Of a stretch of 64,000 bases of DNA, positions 19,460-28,327 are shown piece by piece. The stretch lies in assembly GCA_035630615.1 (NCBI GenBank), contig DASQKI010000071.1, forward strand, positions 1-64,000, in the 5' to 3' direction. Within the stretch, counting starts at the first letter, position 1, and every line of letters starts with the position of its first letter. The position numbers were made by a program, and so were the translations under genes. The notes beneath the pieces were generated by a model. The model saw only the letters and a list, made by a program, of their open reading frames with translations. It searched no databases and was not told where the DNA came from. Source of the DNA: DATFRX01 sp035630615. Its GTDB lineage: Bacteria; Actinomycetota; Actinomycetes; Propionibacteriales; Nocardioidaceae.

Positions 19460-21120
19460 AGGGTCAGCGTACTGAGAAGCACGTCCTTCAGCTGCGCGGC
19501 TCCCACGTCGCGGTCAGTCAGATGCAACCGGACCACGGGTCGGTTGCGTTCGGCCAGCACCTTGGCGTCGCCAGACGCCTGCGCGGCGATGAAGCTGCCG
19601 AAGGTGAAGTCGCGATCGGGCACCGCAAGATCCTCGCGCGGCACCCCGGTGATCTGGAGGTAGACGCCGGTCGCCGGGCCGCCCTTGTGGTATTGCCCGG
19701 TCGAGTGGAGGAAGCGCGGAGCCCATCCGAAGGTGGTCGGCCGTCCGGTCCGCTCGGCAAGGGTGCGACGGGCGCCAGCCACCTCGGCGTCGGCGACCCG
19801 GTCGAGGTAGGCCATGATCGCGACGTAGCCGTGCTCGGGATCCAGCTCGGCGAGCAGCGCGTTGACCGCGGCAGCGACGGTGTGAACGTCTGGGCCCAAC
19901 AGGCCGGCGGAGGCGTAAACCTCGACGGCTCCGTCGACCAGCGCCGGCACGCTCGACTCGCCGGCGCCGCCAAGCCGCTCGCGGGCCGCGGCCTTGGCGC
20001 TCTCGACGTCGGGCTGGTCGAAGGGGTTGATGCCGATGATCCTGCCGGCGACGGCCGTAGCGTACTCCCACAGCAACATCTGGGCGCCGAGTGGAGCGTT
20101 GACGGTCGCGCCGTGCGCGGACGCGGCCCGGACGGTGTCGAAGACGAACCGCGGGCCGATCGTGACCAACATCTCGTCGGAGGTGCTCGGCACGAAGTTG
20201 GCGGCGTCGGTGTCTTCGACGACGACCGGGAGAATGCCGCGTCCCTGCTTGCCGGTCGACTCGGCGATCAGCTGCTCGGCCCAGTCGGCGAAACCGGAGA
20301 GTCCCGAGTCGGTGTCGGCGAGCACGACCTTGTCGACACCATGCAGCGCCGCCATGCCGAGCAGGCCGCCGAGCCGGAGGGCCGGATTGTCGGGGGAGTC
20401 GGCCGCGAGCGCCGGCGCGATGGCAGCCGCCTCGTCGAGCAGACCGCCGATGTCGGTGCCGGCAAGTCCGCTCGGGACCAGGCCGAAGGCCGTCAGCGCC
20501 GAGTAGCGGCCGCCGACGCTCGGGTCGGCGTTGACGACGCGGTAGCCGGCTTCGCGAGCCGCCTTGTCGAGAGGCGAGCCCGGGTCGGTGACGACCACGA
20601 TGCGTCCGGCCGGGTCGACGCCAGCGTCGCGGAGGGCCGCTTCGTACGCGCGCTTCTGGCTGTCGGTCTCGAGCGTGCTACCGGACTTGCTCGACACGAC
20701 TACAACGGTGCGGTCGAGCCGGTCGGAGATCGCGGCCCGCACGCTGTCGGGGCTGGACGAGTCCAGCACCGTCAGGTCGACGTCGGCCGTCTGGCAGATC
20801 ACCTCGGGGGCGAGCGACGATCCGCCCATGCCACACAACACGACGTGGTCGACGCCGTCGGCGGCCAGCTCCGCCCGGAGCGCGTCGATCTCGGCGACGA
20901 GGGGACGCGAAGCAGCGGCGAGGTCGACCCACGAGAGTCGGTTGGAGGCCTCGGGCTCGGCGTCGGGGCCCCACAGGGTCGGGTCCTGGGCGGCGATCCG
21001 GCTGGCTACCCGGTCGGCGACGAGGCGTTCGACGATCTCGGCGTACTCGGACTCCTCGGGGTAGCCGAAGAAGAGCTCGAAGGGGACGTCGTCAGACCGC
21101 GTGGTGTTCCATGCGGTCAT
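19456..21120 (-). CDS. pgi: Glucose-6-phosphate isomerase
   Basis: 554-residue isomerase linking glycolysis with the pentose-phosphate operon. SIS-type sugar-binding motifs are visible: LCGMGGSSLAPEVI, VSSKSGSTLET, DPSVGGRYSALTAFG, and the C-terminal WAPRFLHSTGQYHKGGP. This is the form often found between tal and zwf in actinobacteria rather than the E. coli-type enzyme. 4-base overlaps with tal upstream and zwf downstream. Confidence 0.93.
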   Translation of the reverse strand: MTAWNTTRSDDVPFELFFGYPEESEYAEIVERLVADRVASRIAAQDPTLWGPDAEPEASNRLSWVDLAAASRPLVAEIDALRAELAADGVDHVVLCGMGGSSLAPEVICQTADVDLTVLDSSSPDSVRAAISDRLDRTVVVVSSKSGSTLETDSQKRAYEAALRDAGVDPAGRIVVVTDPGSPLDKAAREAGYRVVNADPSVGGRYSALTAFGLVPSGLAGTDIGGLLDEAAAIAPALAADSPDNPALRLGGLLGMAALHGVDKVVLADTDSGLSGFADWAEQLIAESTGKQGRGILPVVVEDTDAANFVPSTSDEMLVTIGPRFVFDTVRAASAHGATVNAPLGAQMLLWEYATAVAGRIIGINPFDQPDVESAKAAARERLGGAGESSVPALVDGAVEVYASAGLLGPDVHTVAAAVNALLAELDPEHGYVAIMAYLDRVADAEVAGARRTLAERTGRPTTFGWAPRFLHSTGQYHKGGPATGVYLQITGVPREDLAVPDRDFTFGSFIAAQASGDAKVLAERNRPVVRLHLTDRDVGAAQLKDVLLSTLTL

Positions 21121-22229
21121 CCGCGGGCCGCCTTGTCGAGGGCGTCGGAGACGGTCGCCAGCACGTCATCCCACGATGCCTCGAACTTGTCGACACCCTC
21201 TTCCTCGAGCACCGCGACGACGTCGGCATAGGAGACGCCGAGGGCTTCGAGGCCCTCGATGACCCGATGCGCATCGTCGTAGTAGCCGCGTACGGTGTCG
21301 CCCGCGACCGTGCCGTGGTCGGCGAACGCGTCGATCGTCGGCTCGGGCATCGTGTTGACGATGCCGGCCGTGATGAGCTCGTCGACGTAGAGCGTGTCGG
21401 GGTAGGCCTTGTCCTTCGTGCCGGTGGAGGCCCACAGCGGCCGCTGCGGCTGGGCGCCCGACGCGGCGAGACTCCGCCACCGGTCCGAGGCGAATGCCTG
21501 CTCGTACGCCTCGAACGCCAGCCTCGCGTTGGCCACGGCGGCCTTGCCGCGCAGCTCGCGGGCGTCCGGCGACCCGATCTTGTCGAGCCGCTTGTCGACC
21601 TCGGTGTCGACCCGGCTGACGAAGAACGACGCCACGCTGGCCAGACGGCTGAGGTCGTGACCGTTGTCGCGGGCCCGCTCCATGCCGGCGAAGAACGCGT
21701 CCATGACGGCGCGGTAGCGCTCGATCGAGAAGATCAGCGTGACGTTGACGCTGATGCCGGTGGCGAGCGTCGCGGTGATCGCCGGAAGACCCTCGACGGA
21801 GGCCGGGATCTTGATGAAGAGGTTGTCGCGGTCGACGATGCGCCACAGCTCCTTGGCCTCGTCGATGGTCTCAGCCGTCTTGCGCGCGAGGCGCGGGTCG
21901 ACCTCGATCGAGACGCGTCCGTCGACGCCCTCGGTACGGTCGTAGGCCGGGCGCAAGACGTCGCAGGCGTTGCGTACGTCGTCGGTCGTCATCGTGCGGA
22001 CAGCCTCGTCGGTCGACGCGCCGGCCTTGGCCAGCTCGGCGACCTGACCCGCGTATTCGTCGGCGTCGGACAGCGCCTTGGCAAAGATCGTGGGATTCGA
22101 CGTCACGCCCTTGAGGAAGCGATCGCTCACCATCCGCTGCAGGCTGCCGCTGGTGAGGCGCTCCCGCGACAGGTCGTCGAGCCAGATCGCGACACCTGCA
22201 TGGGTCAGCTCGCGGAGTCGGTCGGTCAT
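21117..22229 (-). CDS. tal: Transaldolase
   Basis: Non-oxidative pentose-phosphate enzyme, 370 residues (the long actinobacterial class). Schiff-base Lys140 in LFIKIPAS; VTSNPTIFAKAL near residue 42 and SFFVSRVDTEVDKRL are also conserved. ATG with GGGGAG about 10 bases upstream. Separated by 69 bases from tkt and overlapping pgi by 4 bases. Confidence 0.96.
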   Translation of the reverse strand: MTDRLRELTHAGVAIWLDDLSRERLTSGSLQRMVSDRFLKGVTSNPTIFAKALSDADEYAGQVAELAKAGASTDEAVRTMTTDDVRNACDVLRPAYDRTEGVDGRVSIEVDPRLARKTAETIDEAKELWRIVDRDNLFIKIPASVEGLPAITATLATGISVNVTLIFSIERYRAVMDAFFAGMERARDNGHDLSRLASVASFFVSRVDTEVDKRLDKIGSPDARELRGKAAVANARLAFEAYEQAFASDRWRSLAASGAQPQRPLWASTGTKDKAYPDTLYVDELITAGIVNTMPEPTIDAFADHGTVAGDTVRGYYDDAHRVIEGLEALGVSYADVVAVLEEEGVDKFEASWDDVLATVSDALDKAARG

Positions 22230-22298
22230 GGTGGGTCGTCTCCCCTCGTATCGGCACCGGCACTCGCCGCTGCCAGGCTAGCGCTGCCACCACGACGT

Positions 22299-24422
22299 TT
22301 AGCTGGTGGCAGCAGTAACTGATTCCTTGGCCGCGGCGACGACGGCGTCGGCGGTGATTCCGAACTCCTGGTACAACCGCGCCCAGTCGGCCGACGCCCC
22401 GAAGTGCTCGAGCGACACGCATCGCCCCGCGTCGCCGACCAGGTCGTGCCAGCTCTGCGCGACGCCCGCCTCGACGCTGACGCGGGCCCGAACGCCCGGT
22501 GGCAGGACAAGATCGCGATAGGCCTGCGACTGCGCGTCGAACCACTCGCGGCACGGCATCGACACGACCCGGGCGCCGATGCCCTCGGCGGCCAGCTGCT
22601 CTCGGGCCTGCACGGCGAGCTGTACCTCGGACCCGGTCGCGATCAGGATCACGTCGGGCCGCGGATGCTCGGAGTCGATCAGCACGTAGCCACCGTTGGC
22701 GGCGCCGTCGGCCGAGGCGAACCCGTCGGCGTCCCGGGGGAACGTCGGCACGTTTTGTCGGGTCAACACGAGCCCGGCCGGCCGATCGGTGTGCGACAGG
22801 ATCGTCCGCCAGGCGACGACGGTCTCGTTGGCGTCGCTGGGCCGCACCACGTCGAGGCCCGGGATCGCCCGCAGCGCCGACAGGTGCTCGACCGGCTGAT
22901 GGGTCGGGCCGTCCTCGCCCAGGCCGATCGAGTCGTGGGTCCACACGTACGTCACCGGCAGGCCCATCACCGCCGCGAGGCGCACCGCCGGCCGCATGTA
23001 GTCGCTGAACACGAGGAAGGTGCCGCCGTACGGTCGGGTGCCGCTGTGCAGCGCGATGCCGTTGAGGATCGACCCCATCGCGTGCTCGCGAACGCCGAAG
23101 TGCAGGACACGGCCGTACCAATCACCCTCGAACATCTTGCTGGCATGCTCGGGCGGCAGGAACGACGGCTCTCCCTTCGGCGTGGTGTTGTTGGAGCCGG
23201 CCAGGTCGGCCGAGCCGCCCCACAGCTGCGGGAGGCCCGGCGCGATCGCGGACAGGATCTCGCCGGACGCCTTGCGGGTCGCGACGCCCTTCTCGTCGGC
23301 TTCGAACGACGGCAGGTCGTCCTCCCAACCGTCCGGCAGCCGACGCTCGAGCAGGTGGTCGTAGATCGCGTTGCGATCGCCGGCCGACTCGACCCACGTG
23401 TCGAACTCCCGCTGCCAGGCGTTGTGGTCGGCCTTGCCGCGCTGCATGACGGCCCGGGTGTGCTTCAGCACGGCCTCGTCGACCGCGAACTGTCGCTTCG
23501 GATCGAAGCCGAGGATCTTCTTGGTCGAGGCGACCTCGTCGGCGCCGAGGGCCGATCCGTGCGCGGCGCCGGTGTTTTGGGCGTTGGGAGCCGGCCAGGC
23601 GATGATCGTGCGCAAGACGACGATGCTCGGCCGGTCGACGACCGCCTTCGCCTCGGCGTAGGCGTCGTAGAGCGCCTCGACGTCTTCCTCGTAGGCCTGG
23701 CCGCCGTTGGTCCAGTCGACGACCTGGACGTGCCAGCCGTACCCCTCGTAGCGCTTCGCGACGTCTTCGCTGAACGCCACCGAGGTGTCGTCCTCGATCG
23801 AGATCCGGTTGTCGTCGTAGAGCAAGAACAGGTTGCCGAGCTTCTGCAGTCCCGCGAGCGACGAGGCCTCGCCGGACACGCCTTCCTCGAGGTCACCGTC
23901 GCTGGCGATGGCGTAGACGTCGTGGTCGAAGACGCCGTCGCCGAGGGGGGCGTTGGGTTCGAGCAGGCCGTGTCGGCGCCGGGCGGCCATCGCCATGCCG
24001 ACGGCGTTGCCGACACCCTGTCCCAGCGGCCCGGTAGTGGTCTCGATGCCGGGCGTCAGGCCGTGCTCGGGATGACCCGGTGTCCGGCTGCCCCACGTGC
24101 GCAGCGCCTGGAGGTCGCTGAGTTCGAGGCCGTAGCCGGCGAGGAAGAGCTGGATGTATTGCGTGAGGCTCGAGTGTCCGGCCGACAGCACGAAGCGATC
24201 GCGGGCCGGCCAGTTGGGGTCGCCCGGATCGTGCCGCATCAGCTTCTGGTAGATGAGGTACGCCGCAGGCGCGAGACTCATCGCGGTGCCGGGGTGGCCG
24301 TTGCCGACCTTCTGAACGGCATCCATCGCGAGTGTGCGTACGGTGTCGACCGCGCGCTGATCCCAGTCGGTCCACTCGAACGGCGCGTACTCGTGGCGAG
24401 ACGTAGTGGCGGAGTGTGTCAC
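22299..24422 (-). CDS. tkt: Transketolase
   Basis: Thiamine-diphosphate enzyme of the pentose-phosphate pathway, 707 residues. Motifs: GNGHPGTAMSLAPAAYLI, the ThDP-Mg loop ASDGDLEEGVSGEASSLAG with DDNRISIEDDT, VREHAMGSILNG in the pyrimidine domain and THDSIGLGEDGPTHQP. GTG at 24422 chosen because the conserved N-terminus starts there; the open frame upstream is antisense to ctaB. First gene of the six-gene minus-strand operon, divergent from ctaB across 96 bases. Confidence 0.97.
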   Translation of the reverse strand: MTHSATTSRHEYAPFEWTDWDQRAVDTVRTLAMDAVQKVGNGHPGTAMSLAPAAYLIYQKLMRHDPGDPNWPARDRFVLSAGHSSLTQYIQLFLAGYGLELSDLQALRTWGSRTPGHPEHGLTPGIETTTGPLGQGVGNAVGMAMAARRRHGLLEPNAPLGDGVFDHDVYAIASDGDLEEGVSGEASSLAGLQKLGNLFLLYDDNRISIEDDTSVAFSEDVAKRYEGYGWHVQVVDWTNGGQAYEEDVEALYDAYAEAKAVVDRPSIVVLRTIIAWPAPNAQNTGAAHGSALGADEVASTKKILGFDPKRQFAVDEAVLKHTRAVMQRGKADHNAWQREFDTWVESAGDRNAIYDHLLERRLPDGWEDDLPSFEADEKGVATRKASGEILSAIAPGLPQLWGGSADLAGSNNTTPKGEPSFLPPEHASKMFEGDWYGRVLHFGVREHAMGSILNGIALHSGTRPYGGTFLVFSDYMRPAVRLAAVMGLPVTYVWTHDSIGLGEDGPTHQPVEHLSALRAIPGLDVVRPSDANETVVAWRTILSHTDRPAGLVLTRQNVPTFPRDADGFASADGAANGGYVLIDSEHPRPDVILIATGSEVQLAVQAREQLAAEGIGARVVSMPCREWFDAQSQAYRDLVLPPGVRARVSVEAGVAQSWHDLVGDAGRCVSLEHFGASADWARLYQEFGITADAVVAAAKESVTAATS

Positions 24423-24506
24423 GAGTCCCGAGCGTACTAGTGCCTGCTCCACGACCCTGTGTAGTAGAAACCGGGTCCCCGTGACGATGCCGACCATGCC
24501 GCCGCA

Positions 24507-24512
24507 TAGACT
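24507..24512 (+). promoter_or_regulatory. -10 element of ctaB, leaderless type
   Basis: TAGACT followed by 6 bases and the ctaB GTG. The -35 is poorly defined (GTGACG about 20 bases upstream). Confidence 0.5.
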
Positions 24513-24518
24513 CTGCGC

Positions 24519-25523
24519 GTGCAGATGCCGGCCGTCGATCCCGCTCCGGCGGTGACGAATCGGGTCGCTGAGCCAGCCGAGCGCGCGACAGTCGCGAGCC
24601 GGACCGTGGCTGAGGAGCGACCGAGCGTGGCGCCGACCCGTTGGGTCGACGTCGTCAGCGCCTACGTAGCGCTCACCAAGCCCCGAATCATCGAGCTGTT
24701 GCTGCTGACGACGGTGCCGGTGATGTTCCTCGCGAGTGCCGGCGTGCCCGAGCTGTGGTTGGTCGCCGCGACCGTGATCGGCGGCACCCTCTCGGCCGGC
24801 AGCGCCAATGCTCTCAACTGTGTCCTCGACGCCGATATCGACGAGCGGATGCGCCGCACGCGACGGAGGCCGCTGCCGAGACACGTCGTGTCGGAGCGGG
24901 GCGCCTTCGTGTTCGGGCTGGTGCTCGGTGCGGTCTCGACGATGTGGCTGGGCCTGCTCGTCAACTGGCTGTCGGCCGGCCTGGCGCTGGCTGCGAACGT
25001 CTTCTACGTCGTCGGCTACACGATGCTGCTGAAGCGGCGTACCTCGCAAAACATCGTGTGGGGCGGCGCCGCCGGCTGCTTCCCGGCGCTGATCGGATGG
25101 ACCGCTGTGACCGGCGACCTGGCCTGGGCGCCGGTCGTGCTGTTCGGCGTCGTGTTCTTCTGGACGCCGCCGCACTTCTGGTCGCTCGCGATCCGCTATC
25201 GCGACGACTACGCGGCCGCCGAGGTCCCGATGCTCCCCGCCGTCGCGAGCCTGCGCTCAGTCGCGGTGCGGATCGTCGCCTACGCGTACGTCATGGTCGC
25301 GGCCTCATTGGTGCTGTGGCCGGTGGCCGACATGGGCTGGCTCTATCTTGCTACCGCGATCGGCTTGGGCGCTGCCTTCGTCGTCGAGTCGCACCTGCTG
25401 CTGCGGCGGGCCCGGTCGACCGACGAGGTCGCGCGGGTGGCGCCGATGCGGCTCTTCCACGGCTCCAACGCCTATCTGGCGTTGCTCTTCGTCGCCGTCG
25501 CGCTCGACACCCTCATCCGCTGA
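24519..25523 (+). CDS. ctaB: Protohaem IX farnesyltransferase (haem O synthase)
   Basis: Membrane prenyltransferase that farnesylates haem b for cytochrome oxidase; 334 residues with about nine hydrophobic segments. Prenyl-diphosphate/Mg motif NALNCVLDADIDERMRRT and the second motif YRDDYAAAEVPMLP are present, as is WTPPHFWSLAI. The N-terminal 45 residues are a polar Ala/Val-rich extension. The GTG start fits the -10 only 6 bases upstream; an ATG follows two codons later. Converges on ctaA, overlapping it by 11 bases. Confidence 0.95.
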   Translation: MQMPAVDPAPAVTNRVAEPAERATVASRTVAEERPSVAPTRWVDVVSAYVALTKPRIIELLLLTTVPVMFLASAGVPELWLVAATVIGGTLSAGSANALNCVLDADIDERMRRTRRRPLPRHVVSERGAFVFGLVLGAVSTMWLGLLVNWLSAGLALAANVFYVVGYTMLLKRRTSQNIVWGGAAGCFPALIGWTAVTGDLAWAPVVLFGVVFFWTPPHFWSLAIRYRDDYAAAEVPMLPAVASLRSVAVRIVAYAYVMVAASLVLWPVADMGWLYLATAIGLGAAFVVESHLLLRRARSTDEVARVAPMRLFHGSNAYLALLFVAVALDTLIR

Positions 25524-26505
25524 TCTGCCCGTCCGTGAGTTTCGACCCGCTCGTCCGTGAGTTTTCGCCGGTCGATCCGTGAGTTATGGCCTGACGCTCG
25601 CGGGTGCGCAGCAGGGTCCAGGTGGCCGCTGCCACGATCGCCGATGCACCGAGCAGATGCAGCGCGACGAGCGCGATCGGCAGGTCGGTCGCATACTGGA
25701 CGGCGCCCACGAGTCCCTGGGCTAGCTCGATCGCGAGCAACCAGCGGACGGCATGCTGCAGCGCCCGAGGGGCATCGACGGCCCACATCGCGAAGACGCA
25801 GCCGACCGTGAGCCCGAGCAGGAGAAACACGGCGTCGGTGTGCAGTTGGCTCATCGCCGCCGGGTCGAGGCCGTTGCGCGGCGCGTCCTCGTCGCCGGCG
25901 TGTGGACCGCTGCCGGTGACGACCGTGCCGAGGTAGACGACGACCCAAACCGCGGCGTACGTCGCGATCGCCAGCGCGATCGCGGGCCGAGGCACGGTCG
26001 GCAGCGCGGGCCCGTCGGACTCGTCGACCCGGCGTACGAGCAGCACCGAGAGGCTGATCAGGCCCATCGACACGAGCAGGTGGCCGGCGACGATCCACGG
26101 ATTGAGGTCGGTCAGCACCGTCAGCCCGCCGATCAGCGCCTGCGCGGGGATGCCGAGGCCGAGTACGAGCGCGATCCGCCACAGCGTCGGCCGAGAGTTT
26201 CGGAGTCGCCACATGACGACGAAGGTCGCGATCGCGATGGCCGACAGCCCGAACGTCAGGAGCCGGTTGCCGAACTCGATGACACCGTGGATGTCGACCT
26301 CGCCGTGCGGCACGAATGACCCGCGGCCGCCGCCGGAGCCTTCGGTGCACTCGGGCCAGGTCGGACAGCCCAGGCCAGAACCGGTGAGCCGGACCGCGCC
26401 GCCGGTGAGCACGATCGTGACGTTGGCCGCGAGGGTGAGGTAAGCGAGCCGACGCGCGGTCGGCTGCGTCGGATGCCACAGAGCGTCGAGCGGGGCGAGT
26501 GTCAC
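25513..26505 (-). CDS. ctaA: Haem A synthase (CtaA/COX15)
   Basis: Converts haem O to haem A; 330 residues, about eight transmembrane helices with conserved His positions (DIHGVIEFGNRL, VAGHLLVS, QLHTDAV, ALHLLGAS) and the Cys pair GLGCPTWPEC after helix 1. It pairs functionally with ctaB, which converges on it. The start is a GTG one base after the ABC permease stop, so it is the third gene of that operon. The last 20 or so residues come from a 22-bp tandem repeat and are not family-like. Confidence 0.93.
   Translation of the reverse strand: MTLAPLDALWHPTQPTARRLAYLTLAANVTIVLTGGAVRLTGSGLGCPTWPECTEGSGGGRGSFVPHGEVDIHGVIEFGNRLLTFGLSAIAIATFVVMWRLRNSRPTLWRIALVLGLGIPAQALIGGLTVLTDLNPWIVAGHLLVSMGLISLSVLLVRRVDESDGPALPTVPRPAIALAIATYAAVWVVVYLGTVVTGSGPHAGDEDAPRNGLDPAAMSQLHTDAVFLLLGLTVGCVFAMWAVDAPRALQHAVRWLLAIELAQGLVGAVQYATDLPIALVALHLLGASAIVAAATWTLLRTRERQAITHGSTGENSRTSGSKLTDGQISG
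25532..25586. repeat. 22-bp direct repeats at the ctaB/ctaA convergent ends
   Basis: The 10-mer TCCGTGAGTT begins at 25532, 25554 and 25576, exactly 22 bases apart, with partly conserved CGACCCGCTCG-type spacers. The units lie just behind ctaB and inside the 3' end of ctaA, where they encode its atypical C-terminus. Not a terminator and not CRISPR-like. Confidence 0.7.
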
Positions 26506-26506
26506 G

Positions 26507-27277
26507 TCACTCCCATCGGAAGGTTCGGCTCGTCAGCGCGGCGCCGGCCGCCGCCCAGCAGGTCAACACAAGGACGGCAAGCCACGACAACCCCTCACCG
26601 GTGAGTGCCTCGCGCAGCCCTTCGGCCAGCGCCCCGGACGGCAGCAGCTCGATGACGGGTTGGAGCGCGTCGGGATAGCGGTCAAGCGGCACGATGACGC
26701 CGCCGGCGGCGAGGAGCAGCAGGTACACCAGGTTGGCCGCCGCGAGCGTGGCCTCGGCCCGCAAGGTGCCCGCCATTGCGAGGGCGAGCGATCCGAACGC
26801 CGCGGTGCCGAGGAGGATGAGCAGGGTTGCCGCTACCACGGCCATCGCACCGCCGGAGGGCTGCCAGCCGAGCGCCGCCGCCGTGACCGACAGCAGCCCG
26901 ATCTGCAGGGCCTCGACGAGGAGGACGGCACCGGTCTTGCCGGCGAGGAGACCGGCGCGGGGCAGCGGCGAGACGCCGAGCCGCTTGAGTACGCCGTAAC
27001 GCCGCTCGAATCCGGTCGCGATCGCGAGCGACGTAAAGGCACTGGACAGTACCGCGAGTGCCAAGACACCGGGGGTGAGCAGGTCGACCTGCCGGCCGGC
27101 GCCGAGATCGACGAGCTCACCCGACTCCAGACCACCGACCAGGACCAACAGCGGGATGACGAGGGCGATGAGCAGCTGCTCTCCGTTGCGCAGCAGCAAC
27201 CGGGTCTCCATGAGCGCCTGGGCCCGGATCATGCGAGGCAGGGGAGCGGCGCCGGGGGCCGGGGCATACGTACTCAT
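26507..27277 (-). CDS. ABC-2 type exporter permease
   Basis: 256 residues with about six hydrophobic segments, starting LIALVIPLLVLVG after a short cytoplasmic N-terminus (YAPAPGAAPLPRMIRAQ). DrrB-like ABC-2 topology. It overlaps the ATPase gene by 4 bases and precedes ctaA by 1 base. The ATPase-permease-ctaA arrangement is conserved in actinobacteria and suggests a role linked to cytochrome or haem biogenesis, though the substrate is unknown. Confidence 0.88.
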   Translation of the reverse strand: MSTYAPAPGAAPLPRMIRAQALMETRLLLRNGEQLLIALVIPLLVLVGGLESGELVDLGAGRQVDLLTPGVLALAVLSSAFTSLAIATGFERRYGVLKRLGVSPLPRAGLLAGKTGAVLLVEALQIGLLSVTAAALGWQPSGGAMAVVAATLLILLGTAAFGSLALAMAGTLRAEATLAAANLVYLLLLAAGGVIVPLDRYPDALQPVIELLPSGALAEGLREALTGEGLSWLAVLVLTCWAAAGAALTSRTFRWE

Positions 27278-28197
27278 GAGCGCAGTTCCCGACCGGTCAG
27301 GTCCAAGAAGACGTCCTCGAGTGTGCGGCGCTCGACGGCCAGGAACTCGATCATCACGCCCTGCTGCTCGGCCCAGGTGGTGAGCTGGGTGAGCGTGCCG
27401 GGACCGACCGCCCCGCGCAAGATGTACGACCCGGGCGCGGTCTCCTCGACGAGGCACCGGCCCGGCAGTGTCGTCGTGAGCGCGGCTAGATCGAGGCCGG
27501 CGACGGCATGGAATCGCAGCGTGTTTTCGGCGCCGCGGGAGGTGAGCTGTTCCGGTGAGCCGGATGCCACGAGTCGACCTCGGTCGAGGACGTTGACCTG
27601 GTCGGCCAGCCGCTCGGCCTCGTCCATGTAGTGCGTCGTGAGCACGACCGTGACGCCATCGGCGCGCAACTCCTGGATCAGCGCCCAGGCGCCGTGTCGA
27701 GCCTGCGGGTCGAGCCCGGCCGTCGGCTCGTCGAGGAACACCAGTTCGGGTCGGCCGACGACGGCCATCGCGAGCCCGAGCCGCTGCTGCTGGCCACCGG
27801 ACAGCCGGCGGTAGGGCGTACGACCACAAGCGTCCAGGCCGAGCCGATCCATCAACATGTCGACATCGAGGGGGTGGGCGTGCAGGGCGGCGATATGGCG
27901 GAGCATCTCGTCCGCGCGTACGCCGGACCACGCCCCACCGTTTTGCAGCATGACACCGACCCGGGGTCGTAGCCGCGCCGAGTCGCGGACGGGGTCGAGG
28001 CCGAGCACCCGGACGGTCCCGGCATCGGGTCGTCGGAATCCCTCGCACGTCTCGATCGTCGTGGTCTTGCCCGCGCCGTTGGGGCCGAGGACTGCGGTGA
28101 TGGTGCCCGCGGCGATGTCGAGTGACAAGCCATCAACCGCGACGACGTCGCCGTACGACATGACGAGGCCGTCGACGACGACGGCTGGGGGAGACAC
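27274..28197 (-). CDS. ABC transporter ATP-binding protein, DrrA-like
   Basis: 307-residue ATPase. Walker A GPNGAGKTTT near residue 40, Q-loop MLQNGG, signature LSGGQQQRLGLAMA, Walker B ELVFLDEPTAGLD and switch His TTHYMDEA. The C-terminal 90 residues are the extra domain typical of drug-exporter ATPases. GTG start 6 bases after TACACT, so probably leaderless; it opens the ATPase-permease-ctaA operon. Confidence 0.93.
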   Translation of the reverse strand: MSPPAVVVDGLVMSYGDVVAVDGLSLDIAAGTITAVLGPNGAGKTTTIETCEGFRRPDAGTVRVLGLDPVRDSARLRPRVGVMLQNGGAWSGVRADEMLRHIAALHAHPLDVDMLMDRLGLDACGRTPYRRLSGGQQQRLGLAMAVVGRPELVFLDEPTAGLDPQARHGAWALIQELRADGVTVVLTTHYMDEAERLADQVNVLDRGRLVASGSPEQLTSRGAENTLRFHAVAGLDLAALTTTLPGRCLVEETAPGSYILRGAVGPGTLTQLTTWAEQQGVMIEFLAVERRTLEDVFLDLTGRELRS

Positions 28198-28203
28198 TCC
28201 CTG

Positions 28204-28209
28204 AGTGTA
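28204..28209 (-). promoter_or_regulatory. -10 element of the ABC-ctaA operon, leaderless type
   Basis: TACACT on the minus strand, 6 bases before the GTG at 28197. No clear -35. Confidence 0.5.
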
Positions 28210-28251
28210 GAAGTTCCGGCTGGCCCGGTGGCGCGCGAGGGTGCCGTCCGG

Positions 28252-28300
28252 CGAAGGACGACTGAAGCCGGACTGAAGCCGCCTGGTGATGCCGTATCCT
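28252..28300 (+). promoter_or_regulatory. Three 11-bp direct repeats plus -10, SARP-type promoter
   Basis: CGAAGG, TGAAGC and TGAAGC begin at 28252, 28263 and 28274, exactly 11 bp apart; the last two units are identical over 11 bases (GACTGAAGCCG). A -10 TATCCT lies at 28295-28300, 28 bases before the ATG at 28328. Direct repeats on one DNA face just upstream of a -10 are the signature of SARP/OmpR-type activators. The same array occurs before the next two genes. Confidence 0.75.
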
Positions 28301-28327
28301 CACACGCTGTTGGAAATGGAGACCGTT

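Noticed and set aside
25532..25586. The 22-bp repeats as a CRISPR array.
   Set aside because: Only three units, a 10-base conserved core, 12-base spacers and no cas genes.
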